Translations under genes and position numbers: made by a program
In this document: in pieces, positions 13,986 to 23,407 of the stretch
How positions within the stretch are numbered: the first letter of the stretch is position 1
Layout of the letters: each line of letters starts with the position of its first letter
Origin: Bacteroidales bacterium
Lineage (GTDB): Bacteria; Bacteroidota; Bacteroidia; Bacteroidales; UBA932
Direction of reading: 5' to 3'
Assembly (NCBI GenBank): GCA_017461285.1
Contig: JAFTYS010000013.1
Span: forward strand, 1-23,407
Length of the DNA: 23,407 nucleotides
The notes under the pieces: model-generated
What the model saw: only the letters and a program-made list of their open reading frames with translations
What the model was told of the DNA's origin: nothing
The model's database searches: none

Positions 13986-16067
13986 TTACAGCCATCCGCC
14001 GTTGCCGCTTGCAACGCCTCTTGAAATGATAGATATGGTCCTTGAGATTTCCATACCTCCGGTCTGGTTCCAGCCGTCTGCCTTTCCATCCTCGTCATAT
14101 CCTGCAAGAGCCTTGACGGTTATCTTGCCTGATCCTGCCTTGGTCGGCTTGATGCTGAGCTTGCCGTACTTGATTTCGAGCGATGAAGCATCGTCGGAAA
14201 GACCGAGAGCCTCTCTTGTCGCAGCATCGCACTCGACGCCTACATAAGTAAGGTCTGTAGCTCCGCCTCCGAAGTACTCGGTAAGGTCGTATCTCTTCGC
14301 CTTCTCGTCCGCTCCAAGCACCCTTACGGTAATCGAAGGAGTGCCCTCCACATTCATGAGAAGCTTCCATGCGTCGATCGCACCAGTTCCCATCTTGCCT
14401 CCGCGGTATGCTCCGAGGTCGACATAATTGTACTTTCCGCCTTCGATGTAGAACTTGCCCTTGTATCCGTCCACGAAGTTCTTGTTTACTTCTTCGATGT
14501 CATTGACAGAAGTAAGGAGCATTGCGATGAAATCCTCACGAGAGAACTTCTTGCCCACCTTGTATGCATATGAAAGTCCCAGGGCAGCTACTCCCGATAC
14601 ATGAGGACAAGCCATTGATGTTCCCTGCATGTACACATAGTCATGACCTGTTCCTACATTGTCGTCTGAAGCTGTGTTGATGAATGTGGAAAGGACGCGG
14701 CTGCGGTTGTTCTCGACAGCAGTTATGTCACCGATATAGAAGTCACCGCCAGGAGCAGCGATATTACATCCGGGACCATAGTTTGTATAGCCTACAGCAG
14801 GAAGATAATCCGGTCCGATTGCGGTAACGGAAACGACTTCCTCAAGGGCTGCAGGATAGCTGGAAATGGCTGCACGCTCATTTCCTGCCGCAGCGATTAT
14901 GATGTTTCCGTCAAGGATGTCGCTGTTGTTGTTCTCCTTGTCGAGGAAGAACTGGACTCCGTCATATTCGGCTCCGTAAAGCTCCGCATATTCGGCATCC
15001 GTCTGGTAGTTTCCGTTTATCAGACCGAAAGAGCACTGCGCTATGCTTGCTCCGTTCTGTGCCGCATATACGAAACCATTTGCAGATGCATCCAGGTTCG
15101 ATGACATTCCGTTCTCGAAGATCTGGCATGACATCAGACGCACGCCGTCACCGTTGCCGGTTCCGCCGGCGATTCCGCTGACGCCTACGCCGTTGCCGTT
15201 CACAGCGGCAACGATTCCGGCCACATGGGTACCATGGCCGGAAGCCCTGGCGCCTTCCCAGCTGATGTTACCGTTCTCTCTCTCACAGTTCCAACCATAT
15301 ACATCATCGACATAGCCGTTGTTGTCGTCGTCCTTTCCGTTGCCAGGCACTTCCTTCTCGTTCTTCCACATGTTTGCGGCGAGGTCAGGATGGTCATACT
15401 TGACAGGGCTGTCCAGTACAGCCACGATAATGCGAGAGTCACCTCCGGTAAGCCTCCAGGCGTCCCTGACAGCGATATCGCCGCCCACAACAGCGGTGTT
15501 TGAACCTGCGTTCTTTCCGTCATTGATGTAATGCCACTGGTCCTTGAGCATAGGGTCGTTGAACGGAAGATCTCCTGCAGCGAACTGATGACGCGAAGGG
15601 GTGTAAGGAGTGAAGGAAAGGTCGCATGCAGGAACTATGGTCTTGTTGTACTGCACCTTCACCACGTCTGAAAACGTGGTAAGGCGGGCAGCGGCAACAG
15701 ACTTGTCCATGCCTTCGAACTCTACCTTGAACCATCTGTGGAGGTTATGCTTCCTGGCCACCTTCTCCTTGCCCGGAGCGATGGTGAAGACAGGCTTCAG
15801 GGACTTCACCTGAATGCCTTCGGAAAATGCCTCGACAAGGGTCCTGTCCCCGGCAGCAAAGGCATCCGAAACCTCTTCCGAAAGGAGAAGAAGCAGGGCT
15901 CCTTCCTCTGAATCTTCAGGAGTGTTGATGACCTTGGTCATGACGGCTCCCGGTACATCTGATGATGGTGCATTAACAGCATCATGCAGCTCCTCCATAC
16001 AGGAAGAAGCTGCAAGAAGCGTCAATGTCAAGAGCAGAGATGCTCTTCTGATTGAATTGAGATGCAT
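13986..16067 (-). CDS. S8 (subtilisin-family) serine protease lipoprotein
   Basis: This 693-residue secreted protease has a signal peptide ending LLAASSC, with a lipidated Cys23. An inhibitor-I9-like propeptide follows (about 110-145, RWFKVEFEGMD ... VVKVQYN). The catalytic triad is Asp219 (VAVLDSPV), His278 (GHGTHVAG) and Ser484 (GTSMACPHVSG), with Asn396 (AAAGNE) as the oxyanion residue. The usual DSG or DTG is DSP here. A calcium-loop-like insertion, GKDDDNNGYVDD, lies at 244-255. A C-terminal beta domain (about 575-660) looks immunoglobulin-like. It starts six bases after the 834-residue lipoprotein gene, so it is part of the Sus-type operon, and it probably cleaves proteins at the cell surface or in the periplasm to feed the SusC/D importer. 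Confidence 0.92.
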   Translation of the reverse strand: MHLNSIRRASLLLTLTLLAASSCMEELHDAVNAPSSDVPGAVMTKVINTPEDSEEGALLLLLSEEVSDAFAAGDRTLVEAFSEGIQVKSLKPVFTIAPGKEKVARKHNLHRWFKVEFEGMDKSVAAARLTTFSDVVKVQYNKTIVPACDLSFTPYTPSRHQFAAGDLPFNDPMLKDQWHYINDGKNAGSNTAVVGGDIAVRDAWRLTGGDSRIIVAVLDSPVKYDHPDLAANMWKNEKEVPGNGKDDDNNGYVDDVYGWNCERENGNISWEGARASGHGTHVAGIVAAVNGNGVGVSGIAGGTGNGDGVRLMSCQIFENGMSSNLDASANGFVYAAQNGASIAQCSFGLINGNYQTDAEYAELYGAEYDGVQFFLDKENNNSDILDGNIIIAAAGNERAAISSYPAALEEVVSVTAIGPDYLPAVGYTNYGPGCNIAAPGGDFYIGDITAVENNRSRVLSTFINTASDDNVGTGHDYVYMQGTSMACPHVSGVAALGLSYAYKVGKKFSREDFIAMLLTSVNDIEEVNKNFVDGYKGKFYIEGGKYNYVDLGAYRGGKMGTGAIDAWKLLMNVEGTPSITVRVLGADEKAKRYDLTEYFGGGATDLTYVGVECDAATREALGLSDDASSLEIKYGKLSIKPTKAGSGKITVKALAGYDEDGKADGWNQTGGMEISRTISIISRGVASGNGGWL

Positions 16068-16073
16068 ATTCTG

Positions 16074-18578
16074 TTAGTTTGACTTTGTCATTGTGAACGA
16101 CACAGGCTCTATTTCGAAGAAGATGTCCGAAACATCGAAAGTGTTCTGCATATAGTTGTATGGCGTTCCCTTGATTCCGTCGATTGTAGACCTGATATAT
16201 CCGCGGTCGGTCTCGACATAGTTCGTACGAGGCTTGCTGAGCTCTACAGACACCTTGTTGCATGCTGCAGGAGCCTTGAGCGACGCCGTTTCAGCGCCGT
16301 AATCAGCATACTTCGAATCAGGACTTACGAGAAGAGGATATGCATGTGTGTTCTCTGTGATGAGAGGAGCCTCTCCCGAATAGTCAGGTGATGTGAAGTA
16401 GCAGAGCATCATGGCTACATATGTGAATCCGTAAGATCCGGCCTCGGTCCTCGGGTTGCCGACAAATGCGATCACATCCTGTTCCTCTGTCACGAATCCT
16501 CCGATCATCGCACCGTTCTCGAGATATGCGGAAAGGCCGCTTCCGTCGAAGAAGAGATATGCATTTGTAGGATATATCGGCTTTCCGTTGTACTCGCCCG
16601 GTTCCATCTGGGTCATGATGGTATATACGAATCCTTCATAGAACTCGAGCTGGATCTCATCCTTGAATCCGTACTTCTTCGCAGCATCAGGATACATGCC
16701 TGAAAGCTTCACATAATCCATTGTTGTCTCGGCCTTCTTCGGATCCTCTGTCACGTTGCCGTTCACGTCGAGCATGAGGTCCTCATCCTCCATGATCTCT
16801 GCGGTAGCACGCTTCGTCCTGCCCCATTCCTTGTCCTTGTAAGGGTCAAGTGACCATACATCCCACTTCTGGAAGTATACGGACTTGTCATCTTCAGGCT
16901 GGAATCTGTTAGGAAGGTCATATATGCCGAATTCAGCATCCATGAGATCGAATTCGCCGGCAGTGAACTCTGTAGTCGTGAACACGCCGCTGTGGTATCC
17001 GTTGGCTGCGTATACGATGAGGATGTATTCAGTGCCAGGGGTAAGTCCGCTGATCACGCCTGAATATCCCGAACTGTTCACCTGTGCAAGGACTTCACGT
17101 CCGACAGGAGCGATGTAGTAGTCGAACTCTGCCTCGATCGCCTCGCGGAAGTCCTCGTAATGAACCTTCTTGTACATTGCGACCTTGACTTCGGTAAGTT
17201 CTGTACCATAAAGATAGAACTCCATCGCGTTCTCCTTTGTAAGACCGGCACCGGCATATTTGTCAGATACGATGAGACCCATGTGGATGTCGACATCCTT
17301 AGGATCGTCCGCAGTGTCATAACCGAACTTCACATATGTATATTCCTTGTAGTTGCCTGATGCGTCATACGAGCATGCGATCAGGGTATACAGACCTGTC
17401 TCCTCGGTAGTGAATTCATACTCGCCTGATTCTGTCACGGTCTGGACATTCTTTCCTGACTTCACTTCCTCAAGCTTGGACACCATCTCCGCGTCTGAAA
17501 CATGGCCAGGGAACACCTTGTACTGTACCTTGGCAACGTCAGGTCCGAAGGTGAATGTAACCGGCATGAGGCCCTTTACAGCAGGAGCTGTCTCCACCAT
17601 GACAGAGTAGTCATAAGGCTGGTAGCCTGGAAGGACAAGCCTGTGCTTTCCTGCGGCATTCGCATAAGCGGCACCGGCTGAAGGAAGATATGCTACGAGA
17701 GCGCTCTTAGGGAAGGTGATGGAACCGTCCTTCACTGTACCGTACTGGTTGGAGTATCCGGCATCAAACACTTCTTCAACATCAGAACCCATGTATACAA
17801 GTCCGTAGCGTCCGCTAGGACATGTGAACACATACTGGAGAGGGATATATACCCTGTTCGGGTCAGATGCATTGATATAGATGCTCGGCGCAGGGCAGTA
17901 TTCTGCGTAAAGGTCTGCGTTCTTTGTGTTTCCGTCAACAATGTATGACACAAAGTCCGGAGTATAGACCTCGTCTACCCTATAGTAACCCGGAAGGTCT
18001 TCGCGTTCATAGACCTTTACCGTCTTTTCCTGATAAGGTGCTGCGATTTCGGCACCGATTGCATTGAAGTAGCTTGACGCAAAGTCGTCTCTCCAGAGGC
18101 CTTCTCCCAGAAGCTCCCACTTCACCACTGTAAGAGAGAATGTCAGCTCGTTGCTTGAAAGACCGTAGTTCGAAACATACTGAGGGTCAGTCACCTTGAT
18201 CGTACAGGTATACTTCTTTCCTGTCTCGAAGTCCTCAGAGAAATAAACCTTGAAAGACGTGTTTTCCTGGTCTTCATCGAAATAGATGAACTCGTCCTCA
18301 AGTTCGAAGAAACCTTCTTCACTGCTTGTCAGCTCATAAGGCACATATGCCTCAGGAAAATAGTTCTTGACAGCAGGGTTTCTCTCGACTGTGAAGGTAA
18401 GGTACTTTGCACCTTCCGGGGCAACCTCGTATGCCTTAGCCTGCTCCTGCGGGAAGAAGAGGCCCTGGCAGTCCATGAGGTCAGGCTCACCAGGAGAATA
18501 AGGCTCTTCCTGGCATGCTGCGAATGAGAGAGCCATCGCCGCAGCAAGAATATATTTAAATATTGTCTTCATATTCAT
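16074..18578 (-). CDS. Large lipoprotein of the Sus-type locus, likely cell-surface
   Basis: This 834-residue protein has a lipoprotein signal, KYILAAAMALSFAAC, with Cys22. CQEEP follows, an acidic start typical of surface-exported Bacteroidota lipoproteins. I do not recognise a full-length family. Segments can be described: a beta-rich, acidic region at about 55-150 resembling Calx-beta or similar Ig-like folds; a middle region (150-330) with many aromatic residues; and a fibronectin-III-like end at about 500-540 (ISGLTPGTEYILIVYAANG). It holds the SusE/SusF position, 14 bases after susD and six bases before the protease gene. A role in binding the substrate at the surface is likely by position, not proven by sequence. 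No catalytic motif is evident. Confidence 0.7.
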   Translation of the reverse strand: MNMKTIFKYILAAAMALSFAACQEEPYSPGEPDLMDCQGLFFPQEQAKAYEVAPEGAKYLTFTVERNPAVKNYFPEAYVPYELTSSEEGFFELEDEFIYFDEDQENTSFKVYFSEDFETGKKYTCTIKVTDPQYVSNYGLSSNELTFSLTVVKWELLGEGLWRDDFASSYFNAIGAEIAAPYQEKTVKVYEREDLPGYYRVDEVYTPDFVSYIVDGNTKNADLYAEYCPAPSIYINASDPNRVYIPLQYVFTCPSGRYGLVYMGSDVEEVFDAGYSNQYGTVKDGSITFPKSALVAYLPSAGAAYANAAGKHRLVLPGYQPYDYSVMVETAPAVKGLMPVTFTFGPDVAKVQYKVFPGHVSDAEMVSKLEEVKSGKNVQTVTESGEYEFTTEETGLYTLIACSYDASGNYKEYTYVKFGYDTADDPKDVDIHMGLIVSDKYAGAGLTKENAMEFYLYGTELTEVKVAMYKKVHYEDFREAIEAEFDYYIAPVGREVLAQVNSSGYSGVISGLTPGTEYILIVYAANGYHSGVFTTTEFTAGEFDLMDAEFGIYDLPNRFQPEDDKSVYFQKWDVWSLDPYKDKEWGRTKRATAEIMEDEDLMLDVNGNVTEDPKKAETTMDYVKLSGMYPDAAKKYGFKDEIQLEFYEGFVYTIMTQMEPGEYNGKPIYPTNAYLFFDGSGLSAYLENGAMIGGFVTEEQDVIAFVGNPRTEAGSYGFTYVAMMLCYFTSPDYSGEAPLITENTHAYPLLVSPDSKYADYGAETASLKAPAACNKVSVELSKPRTNYVETDRGYIRSTIDGIKGTPYNYMQNTFDVSDIFFEIEPVSFTMTKSN

Positions 18579-18592
18579 CTTTTCTGTTTAGA

Positions 18593-20302
18593 TTACTCCG
18601 TCCACTCCGGGAGTTTTCCGGTAGGGTCAGGATTAATCCTTCCCTCATCTATTCCCTTGTTATGCAGATATTCCGTTCTAGGTATCACGAGATTCCACTG
18701 AGGTGAACGACCTTCTACATTAAATCTTGCAGAACTTGGGAAGTTTGTTCCTGAGTAGCCTCTGATTATACCCTGGTCAAGCCTCTTGTAGTCGTAGAAG
18801 AGGATTCCTTCTCCCCAGAACTCCACCCTCTTCTGGAAAAGCATTTCCTGGATGAAGGATTCCTTTGAAATGATACCTGAACAGTCATATCTCTGACCGG
18901 ACCACCTGTAGCTCATGAATTCGTCAAGCAATTTCTTTGCTGCATCCAGACCTTCGGTATGGAGTGTCGCCTCCATCTTGATGAAATACATCTCCTCGAC
19001 CCTCATGAGCATACGGTCAGCAGCGCCTCCGTTTGTATAGTCCATACATGCACCGCCCATCGGACGGAACTTGAGGCTCACATAAGGTTTTGCCGAATAA
19101 AGGAAGTAATCAGCAACATTGTAGATGCCGATTGATTCATTGCCGGTCAGAGGCTCATCCGATCCGGCATACCTGTAGTTAGGGTCAGTCTTCCATGTCG
19201 TGGCATCTTCGCCAAGCCATGACCACTTTCTGAAGTCATTGTCGGAAATCCTCTCATAAGTTGCCTTGCTGATGCTCGGAAGTGCAAGGATACCGTAAGC
19301 CCAGATAGCCTCAGCAGAAAGATGAGCGACGGTCGAGATCACAGGAGCAAGGTTTTCGCTTGAGGAAGTAAGGCCCCATATCCATGAATTGTTTGAACTT
19401 CCGTTATTGAAGCCGTTCATGGAATCGTGCCACTGGCTCTCGGTCAGAGGTGTTCTTCCGCTGGTCTTGACAGCCAGGTCGGCGTATTCGGCTGCCATTC
19501 TGTAATACTTCTTTTCATTTGATGCTGCAGCCATTTCAATATAGGCGCGTGCATAGAGGCCGTACACAGCACCCAATGTAGGGAGCGAATATACGTTTAC
19601 AGTAGGATCAAGAAGATCTTCCGCCATCTGAAGATCGGAAAGTATGAAATCATACATCTCCTCCCTCGAACGTCTCGGGTTATTCTTCTTGTCTTCGTCC
19701 GATGTGGCTTCGGTCACGATAGGAACAGACCATCCTTCAGCAAGGGCTTCTTCGTCGGCATTGAGATACTTGTTTGCCTTTGGCTCGTACAGACGTGCAA
19801 GGTCAAGATAGCACATTGCCCTGTAGGTATATGCCTGACCAAGGTAATTCCTGACGGCATCATCCGTCTCATCAGTAACCTCACCCACCATTCCGATGGC
19901 ATTGTTGGCGGCACCGATCCATACATAATAGCACTGCCATATATAACCTGTAGTCACATATTCAGGTCCCATCGAGAGATTCGTAAGGAATCCGTTGAAC
20001 CAGCTGTAACCAAGGTTTCCACCGATGGTCATATCCTCAAGCATATGCTCTGTCATAAGATGGATCGCAGAGATTCCGAAGTCGGCATGATAGCCGTATG
20101 AACCGGCATATCCGCCAGCATTGGCAGACATCATAGATGCCGGTATACCTTTTATGATAGCCTCAAGCACTGTGGCGTCATCCATCTCGTCGAGACGGTC
20201 GGAAGTCACTGATCCGCCTTTCTGAAAAGCGTCCTCAAGACAACCCGTTGAAATGAGACCGAGAAATACAAGGCCTATAATCTTTATAATGTTTATCTTC
20301 AT
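18593..20302 (-). CDS. susD: SusD/RagB-family outer-membrane nutrient-binding lipoprotein
   Basis: This 569-residue surface lipoprotein caps the SusC channel and binds the substrate. The signal is MKINIIKIIGLVFLGLISTGC, with a lipidated Cys21. The helical repeat region includes YTYRAMCYLDLARLYEP, a SusD hallmark. The C-terminal part has the typical VEEMYFIKMEATLHTEG, FQKRVEFWGEGILFYDYKRL and IPRTEYLHNKGI segments. Length is normal. It begins 11 bases after the susC stop. Because no carbohydrate-active enzyme accompanies it and a protease does, the ligand is more likely a peptide or protein than a glycan. Confidence 0.93.
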   Translation of the reverse strand: MKINIIKIIGLVFLGLISTGCLEDAFQKGGSVTSDRLDEMDDATVLEAIIKGIPASMMSANAGGYAGSYGYHADFGISAIHLMTEHMLEDMTIGGNLGYSWFNGFLTNLSMGPEYVTTGYIWQCYYVWIGAANNAIGMVGEVTDETDDAVRNYLGQAYTYRAMCYLDLARLYEPKANKYLNADEEALAEGWSVPIVTEATSDEDKKNNPRRSREEMYDFILSDLQMAEDLLDPTVNVYSLPTLGAVYGLYARAYIEMAAASNEKKYYRMAAEYADLAVKTSGRTPLTESQWHDSMNGFNNGSSNNSWIWGLTSSSENLAPVISTVAHLSAEAIWAYGILALPSISKATYERISDNDFRKWSWLGEDATTWKTDPNYRYAGSDEPLTGNESIGIYNVADYFLYSAKPYVSLKFRPMGGACMDYTNGGAADRMLMRVEEMYFIKMEATLHTEGLDAAKKLLDEFMSYRWSGQRYDCSGIISKESFIQEMLFQKRVEFWGEGILFYDYKRLDQGIIRGYSGTNFPSSARFNVEGRSPQWNLVIPRTEYLHNKGIDEGRINPDPTGKLPEWTE

Positions 20303-20313
20303 CTTTACCGGTG

Positions 20314-23300
20314 TTAGAATGTGATGTTAAAACCTACAGACGCTGTCCTTACAGGTGAGTTAAGGATGTTGCTTGTACTTCCGTCATGACTCTGACGAGG
20401 ATCAAGTCCTCTTCTGGCTGACCAATAGATTATGTTGTCGCAAGCGGCATAGACTCTGATCTTGCCTACGTTCATCTTCTCAGTCAGTCTTCTTGGAAGA
20501 GTATAGCCTATCTGGGCATTCTGGAAGTTGAGATAACTTGCATCGATGAGGAAACGGTCTGAAGTCGCAGCCGCATAAAGCTCATTGTAGTAGAACGCAG
20601 GAATGTCAGTATCCTTGTTTTCAGGAGTCCATGCATTGAGCATATCCTTATGGAAGTTCGCACCTTCCTTTCCTGCACTCGGAGAAGACATGTATGCCGC
20701 ATAACCTGAATCGTATGCAAGTCCTCCTATCGAATATGTGAACGATGCTGCAAAATCGAATCCCTTGTATGTCAGCGATGTACCGAATCCGCCATAGAGT
20801 TCCGGAGTAGGATCACCGCAGAGGTAGTAATCCGCATCATTGTAATCCGTAACCGGAGTCTTTGTTACATTGCCGGACTCATCAGTGACATTCTTATACC
20901 ACATGGCAGCACCTGTCTCCCTTTCCACTCCGGCAAACTGCCTGAGATAGAATGTCTTGAATGGAAGTCCCACACCGACATATCTGTTGCCTGACGCATA
21001 TCCAGGATATCCTTCTACGTTGTCGCCGATGTTGTCAGGATGGAGATTGGTGATCTTGTTCTTGTAATGCGTGAAGTTGAAGTACACATCCCATGAGAGC
21101 TCCTGCTGACGTACGATTCCCACATTGGCAGAAAACTCGATTCCGGCATTCCTCATGTTTCCTACATTGTCCCAATATCCGTTGGAAAGACCGTTTGACG
21201 CAGAAACCGGAGTAGTGAACCACATGAGCATGTCGGTGGTAGCATTGTAGAAAAACTCCAAGGATCCGGTAACACGTCTCTTCAGCATTTCGAAATCGAA
21301 ACCTGTATTGAAGTTCATCCTGGTCTCCCATGAGATTTCCTTGTTACCTATAGAACTGATGTTGAGCGACGGTGTTCCGTTCTGATTCATGAGGGAAGAC
21401 ACATCCACAAAGCGGTCAGAGCCGATGGAATCATTACCCTGTGATCCCACGGAAGCCTTGAACTTCAGCATGTCGATCCAGGCTGTACGAGGAAACCAGC
21501 TTTCCTGATCGAGAATCCAGCCTCCACCGAGAGACCAGAAGTTACCCCATCTGTAATCGCGATGGAAACGTGTCGATCCGTCACGACGGAATGAAGCACT
21601 TACGAAGATCCTGTTGGCGAAATCGTACTGAGCGCGTATGAAGAATCCCTCATTCTTGTATTCGCTTGACGCGGAACCTGCACTCTGGCCATCCACCACA
21701 GCACCATTCAGCTCGTCATTCTCAGGGTCGAACATCTGACTCTTCGAAGCCGATAGGCTGTATCCGTAGCTGCTGTAGTTTTCATGACCGAGAAGGACGC
21801 TGGCGTTATGAACACCCGCAAAAGTACGTGACCAGTTCAACAACTGCTGGAGGTTGATTGAGTATGTCTTTGCATGGCCCTTGGAGATGAGACCGCCCAT
21901 ATTGGCATACTGTCCGTAGAACTTGTTCATTATGGAAGTCGAACGGGTCTCGTCGATACCGAAACCGGCATTGAAAGTGAACTTGAAATCCTTGAGGAAA
22001 CTGATCTCAGCGTATGTAGTGCCGTTGAATGCATTGCTCTTTGACGAATTGGTATCGAGCAGAGAACCCTGAACCGCGTTCGAGTTACCAAGGTAAGGAC
22101 GTGTCGAACCTGCGTTCTCACCCTTTCCGTAGTCATATACCTGAAAACCGTATTTGTCAACCATCACATTTCCCATACCGTCCCTCACAAAAAGAGGATA
22201 TATCGGAGCAATCTGGTTTGCTACTTCAAATATGTTCGTAGTCGATCCCGAAACGCCTTCAGAAGAGTTTCCGTTGCTCATCCTCATGTCAGTGAATCCT
22301 ACATTCGCTCCGATCTTGAGCCAGTCCTTAGCCTGGTAATCAGTGCGCAGACGTGCGGTGAAACGCTGCATGTCAGAATTGTTGATGATGGCCTGATCAT
22401 CCAGGTATCCGAAAGACGCAAGGATCGACGCCTTGCCGGAAGTTCCCGACACACTCAGGTTATAGTCCTGACGGATGGAAGTCCTGTATGCGGCATCAAG
22501 CCAGTTGTCAGGCTGGAGCCAATAGCCTTTACCGTCCTTCTCGACATAACGTCCGAGGGTCGCATTCGGATTAAGTTTTCCGTTCAGACCGATGAATGCC
22601 TGTCCGTCAGGGTACGAATATACAAGATAACCGAGACCGCCATTGTTGACATCACCGAGCATTGTGCCGTTGGCGGCAATATGCGCCTCATATTCAGACA
22701 TGCCGTTCATTATATTGGCAAGACGGAGTGCGGAATAATACATTTCATAATACTGTCCCGGCTCAGTGATATAATCATAGTTCTGAAGCGCCTTGGTGTT
22801 GACACCCCACTTGGCGTCAATATTTATGACAGCATCCCCGTGTGTTGCCTTCTTGGTGGTGATCATGATGACACCATTCGCTCCACGAGCACCATAAAGG
22901 GCATTAGAAGCAGCATCCTTAAGCACGGTCATGGACTCGATGTCCGCAGGATTAAGGTTGTTCATATCGAAGTCGGACCCATAAGGGATACCGTCGATCA
23001 CATAAAGAGGAGACGTACCGGCATTGATGGAGCCGACGCCACGGATCTGTATCGAAGGCTTGGTGCCGAGGGTACCCGATGTCGTCGTCATCTGCACGCC
23101 GGCAACCACACCTTCGAGGGCTCTGGTAGCATCCGACGCCTGCACCTTGGCGATATCATCCGACTTGACTACTGTGGCTGATCCTGTAAAGGATTCCTTT
23201 GTCGCTGTACCGAAGGCTACGACGATGGTCTCCTCGATAGCTTCAGTGTCGGGAGCCAGCATCACATCGTGCTGGGTCTTGCCCGCAACAGGCACTTCCA

Positions 23301-23407
23301 CGGTGACATATCCGATTGAAGAGAAGATGAGGACTCCGTCAGACGGAACATCGATGGAATAGTATCCGTCCAGGTCCGTACTTGCTCCTGTCATCGTTCC
23401 CTTTACC
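20314..23407 (-). CDS. susC: SusC/RagA-family TonB-dependent outer-membrane transporter (N-terminus outside window)
   Basis: The last 1,030 residues are visible. The frame stays open to the window edge (VKGTMTGASTDLDGYYSI), so the signal peptide and start lie beyond the window. First is the carboxypeptidase-regulatory-like domain (ending near ...GKTQHDVMLAPD), then a TonB-box/linker (EETIVVAFGTATKESFTGS). The plug domain follows (ALEGVVAGVQ, PSIQIRGVGSINAGTSPLYVIDGIPYG, SMTVLKDAASNALYGARGANGVIMITTK), and then a long beta-barrel ending in an aromatic residue (VGFNITF). It imports the substrate delivered by SusD with energy from TonB. It is the first visible gene of the leftward operon, so the promoter is outside the window. 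Confidence 0.95.
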   Translation of the reverse strand, partial: VKGTMTGASTDLDGYYSIDVPSDGVLIFSSIGYVTVEVPVAGKTQHDVMLAPDTEAIEETIVVAFGTATKESFTGSATVVKSDDIAKVQASDATRALEGVVAGVQMTTTSGTLGTKPSIQIRGVGSINAGTSPLYVIDGIPYGSDFDMNNLNPADIESMTVLKDAASNALYGARGANGVIMITTKKATHGDAVINIDAKWGVNTKALQNYDYITEPGQYYEMYYSALRLANIMNGMSEYEAHIAANGTMLGDVNNGGLGYLVYSYPDGQAFIGLNGKLNPNATLGRYVEKDGKGYWLQPDNWLDAAYRTSIRQDYNLSVSGTSGKASILASFGYLDDQAIINNSDMQRFTARLRTDYQAKDWLKIGANVGFTDMRMSNGNSSEGVSGSTTNIFEVANQIAPIYPLFVRDGMGNVMVDKYGFQVYDYGKGENAGSTRPYLGNSNAVQGSLLDTNSSKSNAFNGTTYAEISFLKDFKFTFNAGFGIDETRSTSIMNKFYGQYANMGGLISKGHAKTYSINLQQLLNWSRTFAGVHNASVLLGHENYSSYGYSLSASKSQMFDPENDELNGAVVDGQSAGSASSEYKNEGFFIRAQYDFANRIFVSASFRRDGSTRFHRDYRWGNFWSLGGGWILDQESWFPRTAWIDMLKFKASVGSQGNDSIGSDRFVDVSSLMNQNGTPSLNISSIGNKEISWETRMNFNTGFDFEMLKRRVTGSLEFFYNATTDMLMWFTTPVSASNGLSNGYWDNVGNMRNAGIEFSANVGIVRQQELSWDVYFNFTHYKNKITNLHPDNIGDNVEGYPGYASGNRYVGVGLPFKTFYLRQFAGVERETGAAMWYKNVTDESGNVTKTPVTDYNDADYYLCGDPTPELYGGFGTSLTYKGFDFAASFTYSIGGLAYDSGYAAYMSSPSAGKEGANFHKDMLNAWTPENKDTDIPAFYYNELYAAATSDRFLIDASYLNFQNAQIGYTLPRRLTEKMNVGKIRVYAACDNIIYWSARRGLDPRQSHDGSTSNILNSPVRTASVGFNITF

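Noticed and set aside
22681..23181. Plus-strand open frame of 166 residues inside susC
   Set aside because: Composition (I, H, R, G-rich) is that of an antisense shadow of the plug domain.

Overview
The window looks like chromosome from a gut-type Bacteroidales bacterium (phylum Bacteroidota). Three things point there: a SusC/SusD outer-membrane pair, several promoters of the Bacteroidota form TTG-N19/20-TAnnTTTG, and many short-signal lipoproteins. Coding sequence is moderately GC-rich and the promoters are AT-rich. I cannot name the genus from the sequence alone. A gut Bacteroidales lineage such as Rikenellaceae or the Cryptobacteroides-type uncultured groups would fit.

Layout, left to right. 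(1) 1-513 is a small accessory patch: the end of a DUF2971-like gene, a frameshifted and truncated remnant on the other strand, and a 20-base fragment identical in form to a tRNA 3' end, lying against the end of lptG. (2) 514-4136 is housekeeping: tgt-lptG (leftward) and, divergently, a nucleoside-permease-like MFS transporter. (3) 4154-6764 holds a strong two-way hairpin terminator, a secreted M3 dipeptidyl-peptidase lipoprotein and a small zinc-ribbon protein. (4) 6765-7091 is a 327-base non-coding region with seven ATAAAA-type motifs spaced about 20 bases apart, plus overlapping inverted repeats, just upstream of the promoter of a short SSB-like protein. (5) 7561-10508 is pflB-pflA, which points to anaerobic pyruvate metabolism, ending in a clear terminator. 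(6) 10586-13492 is a two-gene redox unit: a multi-cluster membrane iron-sulfur protein and an exported aldo/keto reductase with a ferredoxin tail. (7) 13489-23407 is a leftward operon of SusC, SusD, a large lipoprotein, a subtilisin-family lipoprotein protease and a small lipocalin-like lipoprotein. It carries no glycoside hydrolase, so I read it as a protein/peptide-utilisation version of a Sus locus.

The most unusual signals are the helically spaced A-rich array before the SSB gene and a palindromic interspersed-type repeat that sits in frame inside the iron-sulfur protein gene and is translated as three heptapeptide repeats. A second, different interspersed-type repeat lies in the Sus operon. 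I found no complete tRNA, no rRNA, no CRISPR array and no intact transposase.
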